Shown here piece by piece: positions 1-6,060 of a stretch of DNA of 7,057 nt (positions are counted from its first letter, which is position 1; each line of letters opens with the position of its first letter). The stretch is from an uncultured Bacteroidales bacterium (GTDB lineage Bacteria > Bacteroidota > Bacteroidia > Bacteroidales > UBA932): assembly GCA_946614205.1 (NCBI GenBank), contig CAMOGR010000197.1, forward strand, positions 1-7,057, written 5' to 3'. The translations under genes were made by a program, and so were the position numbers. A model generated the notes under the pieces. It was not told the origin of the DNA, did not search any database, and worked only from the letters and a program-made list of their open reading frames with translations.

Positions 1-1861
1 GTACGCTTGCGGACAGCCGTGTGACGTGGTCCTGCGTGAATACGCATTCGATACCGTTCTTCTGGGCATCGGTCATCTTGCTGATTTCCAGTGTGCCTAT
101 CAGGTAGAATTTGCCTCCGGCAGGTACGGTGCAGCCGTTGACTCCGTAGAAAGGATCGCCGGAGTCGTTGAGGAACTCGAGTGCGTAGTGGACGTCTTCG
201 TTTACGTCGGTCTGCACCATCAGGGTGTGAATCTTCTTGAAACCGCTGTTGTTGTAGCGGATGTAGGCCTTGGGCGACGTGCCGTCGAGCACTTCTGCGT
301 CGTAAACGTAGTAATTGCTTCCCGAGGACGGCGTGAAGTTGAAGTGCTGGTTACGCTGCTCGCCGACTATGATTCCGGTAAGGGGGAATACGTTGCCCGT
401 AATGTCTACGGTGTTGGCGTTGCTGTCGAGGAGGTTGGATGTGCCGCCTTCTGAACTGGAAGCGTTCATTTCCAGCTCCAGCATTGCAACTCCGTATTGC
501 AGAGGCTCTTCTATTGCTGCCGAGGTGGCTCCGGGCTTTACGGTTCGTCCCAAAGTGTAATGGCCGAGGATCGTCGCCCAGTCGGGATTGGAGGAAACGT
601 ACTCGTCGTCTACATTTTCCTCGTCGGAAGTGACCAGGCGGCTGTTGGTCCAGTACCAGAGGCTCGGGGGATAGCAGTATGCGTCAATTGGCGCGAGGGC
701 GCTGCTTGCTGCGGAAACCTGCGTGAATGCGGTTCCGTTCCACTGTATTGCAACCGCTCCGTCGGGAACGCCGTAAGTACCGGGGAAACCGGAGTAGGCG
801 GAATTGAAAGAGACGCTTACGTTGCTGCCTGAGCCCGAAAGGGTTACGTAGGAGGAATCGTCTATCAGGGAACGGATTTCGCGGGCAAGCTGGTAAACGT
901 AGTAGTACTCGCCGGAGGAGTAGTATGCATTGTATCCATAGTATTCCTGGGTGTAGCTGCTGCTTTCGTTTTCGTCCGTGGCAATATCGTAGAGTCCGTT
1001 GTAGATGGACGTAAGCATACCTTCCAGGGATTCGGTTCCGCCGGAAAAGATGTTTCCGCCGCCTGTGAGCGTCTCGAAGGCGCTTACGAGAGTGGGATAA
1101 TTGCCATAGGAAGGGGCGTCATCCCAGTAATAGCGCCATGTGGTCTGAGTCCTGCTGCGGTAGGTGTATCCGGTATACGAAACGGCTGCTCCGGCGATAT
1201 CCGTCAGGTAGGAAAGAATCCCGTTAAGGGTGCTCTGCATTGCAGCCTCGTTGCCTGAGTTGATGAACGGCTCGAGTGAGAAGCTTATCTCTGCGGGAGA
1301 GGCGGCCGACGCGAGTCCGTTACCCCTGAGAACGCCGTTGCGGCGCTTGTAGTTTATGGAGTCCGAGGGTGTTGCCGCTACGGACTCATCGATGGCCTTG
1401 CCGTAAGCAAGGGCTGCCGATGTTCCTATTTTAAAGTAAACTCCCTGGTAAAGGTGGGAGTTGTTGTTCTCCACCAGACCGGCGAGGTTGCCGTCGGCTG
1501 CGGTGGTGCCGAAGACCGGCGAAATGCCGAGGTGAGGCAGCTGGAGGTTCTTGCCGATGCGTTCGTCGCTTGCCGAAACCTTGTCAAATGAACCGAAGGG
1601 GATGATGAACATCTGTTCGATTCCGCGGAACACGGTGTAATCGGTGTTGGCCTCCGACTGCGTCACTGCGTCGGTCATTTTGGTTGCGGGAAGCGCGGCG
1701 CCGGGCTGGAGCGAAAGTGCCATCTGGGCCTGCACCAGCTGGTCGGCGCTGCGGCTGCCGCGGAAAAAATCTTCCGGTGAAGCAGGCTGGCATGCGTACG
1801 CCCAGGCCAGCGGCAGCAGCGCCGCGGCGAACCGGACCATAGTGCGAAGAATCTGCTTCAT
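1..1861 (-). CDS. Second fimbrillin (Mfa1/FimA-like type V pilin lipoprotein), 3' end beyond the window
   Basis: Reading the minus strand from the ATG at 1861-1859, the frame stays open for 620 codons to the left edge, so the C-terminus is missing. The protein begins with a lipoprotein signal (MKQILRTMVRF, a hydrophobic stretch, then AYAC with Cys24 as the acylated residue). After it comes a segment P-A-T-K-M-T (Lys61) and an F-R-G-I motif at residues 78-81 followed by a strand ending IIPF, which is typical of Bacteroidales fimbrillins. Near residues 557-585 the segment YALEFLNDSGDPFYG, followed by GGKFYLIGTLE, aligns with the C-terminal region of the neighbouring pilin (YIALEFINNSGKDFWG and GGTFYIIGKLD). 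That makes the two genes divergent paralogs. By family knowledge such proteins are exported as lipoproteins and polymerise into fimbriae by donor-strand exchange after removal of an N-terminal segment. A Tyr-rich patch lies at residues 303-323. Whether it is a shaft, accessory or tip subunit cannot be told. An internal Met8 start is possible but would shorten the basic n-region. Confidence 0.85.
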   Translation of the reverse strand, partial: MKQILRTMVRFAAALLPLAWAYACQPASPEDFFRGSRSADQLVQAQMALSLQPGAALPATKMTDAVTQSEANTDYTVFRGIEQMFIIPFGSFDKVSASDERIGKNLQLPHLGISPVFGTTAADGNLAGLVENNNSHLYQGVYFKIGTSAALAYGKAIDESVAATPSDSINYKRRNGVLRGNGLASAASPAEISFSLEPFINSGNEAAMQSTLNGILSYLTDIAGAAVSYTGYTYRSRTQTTWRYYWDDAPSYGNYPTLVSAFETLTGGGNIFSGGTESLEGMLTSIYNGLYDIATDENESSSYTQEYYGYNAYYSSGEYYYVYQLAREIRSLIDDSSYVTLSGSGSNVSVSFNSAYSGFPGTYGVPDGAVAIQWNGTAFTQVSAASSALAPIDAYCYPPSLWYWTNSRLVTSDEENVDDEYVSSNPDWATILGHYTLGRTVKPGATSAAIEEPLQYGVAMLELEMNASSSEGGTSNLLDSNANTVDITGNVFPLTGIIVGEQRNQHFNFTPSSGSNYYVYDAEVLDGTSPKAYIRYNNSGFKKIHTLMVQTDVNEDVHYALEFLNDSGDPFYGVNGCTVPAGGKFYLIGTLEISKMTDAQKNGIECVFTQDHVTRLSASV

Positions 1862-1872
1862 CGGGATTTTTT

Positions 1873-1909
1873 CTGCCAGCAGGGCAGCAGCCCAATTGGA
1901 CCGCTGCCC
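1873..1909 (-). promoter_or_regulatory. Two overlapping, mutually exclusive hairpins in the leader of the second fimbrillin
   Basis: The 87-bp gap between the two pilin genes contains an inverted repeat with 7-bp GC-rich arms (GGGCAGC at 1882-1888 and GCTGCCC at 1903-1909), whose 14-base loop includes the palindrome CCAATTGG. A second stem, CTGCC (1873-1877) with GGCAG (1883-1887), uses the same central bases, so only one stem can form at a time. The second stem ends 11 bases before the start codon at 1861. In the minus-strand transcript neither stem is followed by a run of U; an A-rich stretch comes next, so this is not a standard intrinsic terminator. It could tune read-through or translation of the second pilin, which is inference from pairing alone. 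Confidence 0.4.
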
Positions 1910-1948
1910 GCTAGCAATATACGTAATTGAAGATAAACAAGTTAACTG

Positions 1949-4150
1949 TTACTGGCCAAGGATGATGTTGTCGAATACAAGACCGGCCTGCCAGTGGAGA
2001 TCGACGCTGAGACCGAGGCTGATCTGAGTGCTGCGCAGGTCAGGAACGGTGGCGTATGCCTTCTGGAGAGAGGTCTCGCCAAGGATGAAGTTGGCGGTGG
2101 TCATGTAGTCCTGGATGAACACGCGGCGCTCCTTGATGGTGTTGCCGGATGCATCGAAAGGAGGAAGAGCCTGCAGGGTAGGATCGGGCCAGGTGATGCC
2201 TTCGCTGCGGTCGGTGGTGCTGCGGCCTGCGTCAGGATCGAGCTTACCGATGATGTAGAAGGTACCGCCGTTGCGGATGATGTTGTAGTTGCCCCAGAAG
2301 TCCTTGCCGGAGTTGTTGATGAACTCGAGAGCGATGTAAACGTCGTTCTGCTTGGAGCCTGCGGATGCTGCGTTCCAGTTATCCCAAACCATGGTGTAGT
2401 TAGGAGTGGAGGTGCCGGTTGCAGGGATGGCGTCGCCGCCGCTGGGCAGAGCCCTGTCGTAGATGTTGTGATCGAAGGTGGAACCGCTCACGGGGATGTA
2501 ATCCCAACCTACGGTCTCGGGCTGTCCGCCGATGAGGTAACCGTTGAGCTTGAAGGTGTTGGCAGTGATGTCAATGAGTGCGTCAGGCTCCTCGGATGCA
2601 GGGAGTGTGGGGTTCTTTGCCAGCTGGATTGCGTGGTTGTTGTCCTTGAGCTTGGTGATGCCGCTCTGGTAGCCTACGGTGCTCTTGAGAAGGGCGGTAC
2701 CGTAGTTGATGTTGTACTGCATTGCTACGCTGCGGGTGGTGGAGATCACGTGGCCGTTCTTGGTCCAGTCAACGTTGTTGTTGTTGACGCCGGCTGCCCA
2801 CTGTGCGTCTGCATCCCAGTTGGTTACGCCCTGAGGATAGTCAGCCTCGACATGTGCGTCGTCGGTGACACGGATAGGGCTGTTGCCGAAGTAGGTGAGC
2901 TCTGCAGGGTAGTAAACATTGTAGATGGAGGTGCTGGAGGTGGAGAGAAGCGGGGTGTTGGGGCTGTATTTCCACTTGATGGTACCGGGAGTGGTAACCT
3001 GACCTGCGTTGTCGGTGGACTTGGTGGTCTCAACGATGAGCTGTGCGCATCCCTTGGGGACATCGAAGCTCACGTCAGGCCACTCGGAGAGTGCGGAACC
3101 GGAACTGCCCTTGCGGGTAATCTTGTCGGTGGCGCCGGTGTAGCCGGTGGCGGACTTTACCTGGTCGGCGGTCTTCCACTCGAGGGTGGGGGCGGTGCCG
3201 TTGAAGCATGCGTCGATACGGGAGATTATGTTCTCTGCAAGAGCCTTTGCGGTGGCCTCGTAGCGGGAGTTTGCAGTGGTCTCGTGGATCTTGTTCAGGA
3301 CGAACTTGAGGTCGCCGATGGTACGCTCGACGGAAGAACCGCTACCTGCGCGGACACCGTTGGGGTTGATGGTTGCGAGGGTGGCAAGAGCGTCGCCGAG
3401 GATTTCGCCGAGAGCGCACATTTCAGAGCCGTCAAGAGGAGCCTTGGTGGCGGGCTTGATGACGCCGGCGTCGGAGATGGTCACGAAGTGGGTCCACTTG
3501 ATGGAGGTGAGGTAGTGAACGCCGCCGAAGACGATGTCGGCATCGCTGAGCTCAGCTGCGCAGATGTAGTCGAGGGCTGCACGGATGAGGTCGCCGTACT
3601 GGCGGTAGTCAGGCTCGTTTGCGACTGCAACCCTGCGGTTGAGTGCAAAGCTGTAGGCGTTCAGGTCTTTGCCGTCCATGGTGTAAGTGACCTTGCCCTG
3701 GGCGTTGTCGTCGCCGGTCTTGGGAGCGTGGCCGTAGAACATGAGGGTGTTGGTCTCGGTGGGCAGTGCGAGCTCGATGACCTTGTGGCTCTTGTCGCCG
3801 TTGGTGGTGGCGTCGGCGCTGCTCATGATGCTGCCGAGGCGGTACTGCTTGTTTCCTTCTACCGCGGAAGGAATCCACTTGCCGTCAGCGACAGGGGCGT
3901 CCTTGATGAAGGAAAGCAGGTTGCCGTCAACGATTCCGAGGAAGCCGTTGGTTCCGGGAATGGCCTGGGTGTTCTCGGGCGTCTGCTTTGTCATGGGAGT
4001 GTTGGTGGCAGCGACGTTGAACACGAAGCTGGTGAGGACCTCGCCGGTGGCGGGGTTGTAGTTGGGGTTGATTTCCTCCTTGGGAGTACATGCAACCGCG
4101 CTCGTGAGGGCTATCGCCCCGGCGAGAAGGATTTTGATAGAATTACGCAT
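1949..4150 (-). CDS. Fimbrillin, Mfa1/FimA-like type V pilus subunit lipoprotein (733 aa)
   Basis: This is a complete pilin-type lipoprotein. The ATG at 4150-4148 is preferred because MRNSIKILLAGAIALTSAVAC is a compact lipoprotein signal with Cys21 as the acylation site. A TTG eight codons upstream is in frame but would only add a polar extension. Seen in the sequence: a T-P-M-T-K-Q-T segment with Lys55, an F-L-G-I motif at 70-73 (the place of FRGI in many fimbrillins), a long beta-rich body with a helical-looking stretch at about 245-315, and a C-terminal domain containing YIALEFINNSGKDFWG (605-620) and GGTFYIIGKLD (628-638). The protein ends with repeated hydrophobic strands (SLGLSVDLHW, then LVFDNIILG) typical of Bacteroidales Mfa1-type pilins. 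By family knowledge it would be exported as a lipoprotein, trimmed at its N-terminus and polymerised by strand exchange. At 733 residues it is clearly larger than P. gingivalis FimA (under 400) or Mfa1 (about 560). It lies just downstream of a membrane-bound regulator and has its own likely promoter, so it is the probable major or most regulated subunit. The stop is TAA at 1951-1949. Confidence 0.88.
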   Translation of the reverse strand: MRNSIKILLAGAIALTSAVACTPKEEINPNYNPATGEVLTSFVFNVAATNTPMTKQTPENTQAIPGTNGFLGIVDGNLLSFIKDAPVADGKWIPSAVEGNKQYRLGSIMSSADATTNGDKSHKVIELALPTETNTLMFYGHAPKTGDDNAQGKVTYTMDGKDLNAYSFALNRRVAVANEPDYRQYGDLIRAALDYICAAELSDADIVFGGVHYLTSIKWTHFVTISDAGVIKPATKAPLDGSEMCALGEILGDALATLATINPNGVRAGSGSSVERTIGDLKFVLNKIHETTANSRYEATAKALAENIISRIDACFNGTAPTLEWKTADQVKSATGYTGATDKITRKGSSGSALSEWPDVSFDVPKGCAQLIVETTKSTDNAGQVTTPGTIKWKYSPNTPLLSTSSTSIYNVYYPAELTYFGNSPIRVTDDAHVEADYPQGVTNWDADAQWAAGVNNNNVDWTKNGHVISTTRSVAMQYNINYGTALLKSTVGYQSGITKLKDNNHAIQLAKNPTLPASEEPDALIDITANTFKLNGYLIGGQPETVGWDYIPVSGSTFDHNIYDRALPSGGDAIPATGTSTPNYTMVWDNWNAASAGSKQNDVYIALEFINNSGKDFWGNYNIIRNGGTFYIIGKLDPDAGRSTTDRSEGITWPDPTLQALPPFDASGNTIKERRVFIQDYMTTANFILGETSLQKAYATVPDLRSTQISLGLSVDLHWQAGLVFDNIILGQ

Positions 4151-4195
4151 ATTGGGTAAATAATTAATTTTCAATAATTTACACTAGACCCACGA

Positions 4196-4204
4196 GGGGG
4201 GGGG
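4196..4204. repeat. Homopolymer G9 (C9 on the coding strand) in the fimbrillin leader
   Basis: Nine consecutive G on the plus strand, read as nine C in the minus-strand transcript, lie 45 bases upstream of the fimbrillin ATG and downstream of its candidate -7 box. The tract sits in an otherwise AT-rich spacer. An ACCC at 4188-4191 can pair with part of the run (for example GGGT at 4202-4205) to give a small leader hairpin whose register would depend on tract length. Long G/C runs are known slippage sites for phase variation in other bacteria; whether this one varies cannot be seen from a single sequence. Confidence 0.8.
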
Positions 4205-4218
4205 TAACTATTAACTCA

Positions 4219-4226
4219 CAAAGATA
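4219..4226 (-). promoter_or_regulatory. Candidate Bacteroidetes promoter -7 box (TATCTTTG) for the fimbrillin gene
   Basis: On the minus strand TATCTTTG fits the Bacteroidetes primary-sigma -7 consensus TAnnTTTG exactly. It lies 68 bases upstream of the fimbrillin ATG, which implies a leader of roughly 60 bases carrying the C9 tract. At the usual distance upstream, near 4244-4250, the sequence is GTGGCGG, so I see no good -33 TTTG element. A weak -33 region would fit a promoter that needs an activator. The placement is by motif only. Confidence 0.55.
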
Positions 4227-4261
4227 CAAAAAATGATTGAAAACCGCCACTTCTGCATGCT

Positions 4262-4294
4262 TGCATTTGGTATTTACCAAAACCGTGCATTTGG
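4262..4294 (-). promoter_or_regulatory. Direct-repeat pair CCAAATGCA, candidate operator of the AraC-type regulator
   Basis: On the minus strand CCAAATGCA occurs twice, at 4294-4286 and 4270-4262, with a start-to-start spacing of 24 bp. A shorter third ATGCA occurs at 4258-4254. The first copy begins just after the stop codon of the regulator gene, and the last copy lies about 35 bp upstream of the candidate -7 box. AraC-family proteins commonly bind tandem direct repeats upstream of the promoters they activate, and an AraC-type protein is encoded immediately upstream. Assigning these repeats to that protein is inference; the 24-bp spacing is a little longer than the roughly two helical turns of the classical araI half sites. 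Confidence 0.45.
4266..4281. repeat. Inverted repeat TTTGGTA-TT-TACCAAA after the regulator gene
   Basis: This is a perfect inverted repeat with 7-bp arms and a 2-base centre, 15 bases past the regulator stop codon and overlapping the second copy of the CCAAATGCA direct repeat. It is AT-rich and not followed by a U tract in the minus-strand transcript, so it is a poor intrinsic terminator. A dimeric protein-binding site is an equally good reading. Confidence 0.5.
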
Positions 4295-4296
4295 GT

Positions 4297-6057
4297 TTAA
4301 ATACTCTGACGGTATTCGGCAGGGGTCATTCCGAAGCGGCGTTTGAATTGTTCCCGCAGATTGGCCGGAGTGAAGCCGACGGCTTCCGCGATTGCCGTAA
4401 TGCTCATGCCGGGATCGTTCTTGAGCAGGAAAAGGGCTTCCTGCAGGCGGATTGAATTGATGTAACCGGGGAAAGACTGTCCGTTTGCATAGTTGTTGAA
4501 CAAATCGTTCAGGGCATGGCGGGATATTCCGAAACGGTCTATGATGTCCTGGCGCTGCAGCAGTTTGTTGGCGTACAGTTTCTCGGAACGTATGACGCCG
4601 TCGATGCGGGCGAACAGTTCCTTGTCCGGACTGCCCGCGGGGGTGTCATCCTCTTCGTCAGCGGCACTTTCGTCTGCCGTGTCTTTCTCCTGAGGCTCTA
4701 TGTTCATGGTTTCGGAATACTTTTCAATGACCTTGGCCAGAACCTTGTTCTTTTCTTCAAGTGAGATTCTTTGTTTTCTGAAGCGCAGCGTGAATATCAG
4801 GGACAGGATTCCTGCGATCAGAATCAGAGCAAGGATGATGCTCTTGGTACGGTTGGCGTTTTCCGCTTGCCGGAGCTTGAATTCATTCTCTTTGGCTGAA
4901 TATTCGGCGCTGAGTTTTCTCAGGTCTTCGTCACTCTCTTCACGGTTCAGTTTTTCGGACAGTTCGGCATGTTCGCGCATAAGCTCGTATGCCTCCTTGA
5001 CACGGCCGCCGGCATTTGCTTCCAAAGCCCTGTAGTAAAGGATTCTGGCGTATCTCGAAGAGGAATGGCTGACGGTATTCTGCGACTCGATGATATCCAG
5101 CAGGGAATTCACCTCGTCCCAGTCTCCGAGGGCGGCAGACGCCGGGATAGCCATCCATCTGCCGTTGACGGTTTTGCCGTAGTCAGACGCGCGGAACAGG
5201 CGTATGTATTTTGCGGCGGAATCGGTCTGAGCGGGCTTGGAGAGTGAGTATGCGTTGGCTGCATAGCATTGTGCCTGGGCGCGATAGAAGTTGCTCCAGC
5301 GCTTCCGGTCCAGCCCGATCGGAGGCAGCCGGTAGTTGTCTTCGGCGTATTCTGAAGGAGAACTTTCGTAACGGTCGAGTTCTGCTATGATGTCTTTTGC
5401 GAGGCTGATGACTCCTTCGTAGTCTCCTTCGTCATTCAAGACGTAGATCTTGCGTTTTGAACTTACTATGAATGCGTCCAGCCTGTCCATGCTCTTGTCC
5501 CCCTTGAGCGAGCTTATGGCGTTGTCTATCAGCTGTACGCCCTCGTCACGCCGCCCGATTTTCGTCATGATATAACCCAGATCGGCGTCTGTCCGCAGGG
5601 CGTCGGCCTTGCTGCCGTTGAGTTTATAAAGCTCGGAAAGCTGGGAGGCGTAGTTGAGGTAGTCGATGTAATCTTCGCGTACGTGGCAGGCGCCGGTCAG
5701 CAGGGAAAGCACTTGAATGCGACGGTCTATGCCCTCTTTGCCGGCAATCTTCGTGGAGTCGTTGTCGAGCAGGGCTTTGAGCAGTACCAGCGCAGTGTCC
5801 TTTTTAATGTCGATATAGTTCGACTGTGCGTAAATCTTGGCCCTGAGGAAATCGGCCATATAGGAGCTCGTGCTGCCGATGGCCTCGGCGGAATCGATCA
5901 TAGCCAGGGCCCGTTCAGGCTCCTTGTTATGAATCAGCATGGCGGAGTCCTGCAGGCTCAGGGCTTCGGCATTCCACTTGGCCTGCCAGTCAGGAACGCT
6001 CCTTGAGCAGCCGGCGAGAGCCGCAAGGGCGAAGACTATCGGGATGATTCGCTTCAC
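4297..6057 (-). CDS. Membrane-spanning one-component regulator: TPR-like sensor, transmembrane helix, AraC-type DNA-binding domain (586 aa)
   Basis: The GTG at 6057-6055 is chosen because it directly begins the signal peptide MKRIIPIVFALAALAGC with lipobox L-A-G-C (Cys17); no ATG offers a better start. Residues about 25-400 are alpha-helical with TPR-like helix pairs (for example the stretches around 46-60, 155-180, 258-290 and 335-370). A single hydrophobic helix follows at about 406-425, ending in the positive segment RFRKQR, consistent with the C-terminus in the cytoplasm. A short coiled coil (about 430-450) and an acidic linker (about 458-472) lead to two helix-turn-helix units typical of AraC/XylS proteins: about 494-547, and 551-586 with the characteristic A-x-x-x-G-F and F-K-R-x-F-G-M-T-P-x-E-Y-R pattern. 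By this architecture it senses an envelope or periplasmic cue and regulates DNA from the membrane. It begins 3 bp after the anchor gene, suggesting co-transcription and coupling. The probable target is the pilin promoter just downstream; the ligand is unknown. A lipobox together with an internal membrane helix is unusual, so the Cys may or may not be acylated. Confidence 0.85.
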   Translation of the reverse strand: MKRIIPIVFALAALAGCSRSVPDWQAKWNAEALSLQDSAMLIHNKEPERALAMIDSAEAIGSTSSYMADFLRAKIYAQSNYIDIKKDTALVLLKALLDNDSTKIAGKEGIDRRIQVLSLLTGACHVREDYIDYLNYASQLSELYKLNGSKADALRTDADLGYIMTKIGRRDEGVQLIDNAISSLKGDKSMDRLDAFIVSSKRKIYVLNDEGDYEGVISLAKDIIAELDRYESSPSEYAEDNYRLPPIGLDRKRWSNFYRAQAQCYAANAYSLSKPAQTDSAAKYIRLFRASDYGKTVNGRWMAIPASAALGDWDEVNSLLDIIESQNTVSHSSSRYARILYYRALEANAGGRVKEAYELMREHAELSEKLNREESDEDLRKLSAEYSAKENEFKLRQAENANRTKSIILALILIAGILSLIFTLRFRKQRISLEEKNKVLAKVIEKYSETMNIEPQEKDTADESAADEEDDTPAGSPDKELFARIDGVIRSEKLYANKLLQRQDIIDRFGISRHALNDLFNNYANGQSFPGYINSIRLQEALFLLKNDPGMSITAIAEAVGFTPANLREQFKRRFGMTPAEYRQSI

Positions 6058-6060
6058 AGG

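Noticed and set aside
26..832. Several plus-strand open frames of 64-142 codons
   Set aside because: They lie opposite the open frame of the second fimbrillin, overlap each other in different frames and show no recognisable protein features.
1915..1937. Possible promoter for the second fimbrillin (TATATTG at 1921-1915, TATCTTC nearby)
   Set aside because: Both are imperfect matches to TAnnTTTG with no convincing -33 element; co-transcription with the first pilin is as likely.
1994..4159. A 721-codon open frame on the plus strand opposite the first fimbrillin
   Set aside because: It mirrors the minus-strand gene almost end to end, its translation is low-complexity (Val, Gly, Asp and Cys rich) with no signal or family motif, and such antisense frames are common opposite GC-rich codon-biased genes.
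4151..4174. TTG start eight codons upstream of the chosen fimbrillin ATG
   Set aside because: The ATG begins a standard lipoprotein signal, while the extension is polar and lies in the AT-rich leader.
4266..4281. Intrinsic terminator after the regulator gene
   Set aside because: The stem is AT-rich with almost no loop and no adjacent U tract, so a protein-binding site is the better reading.
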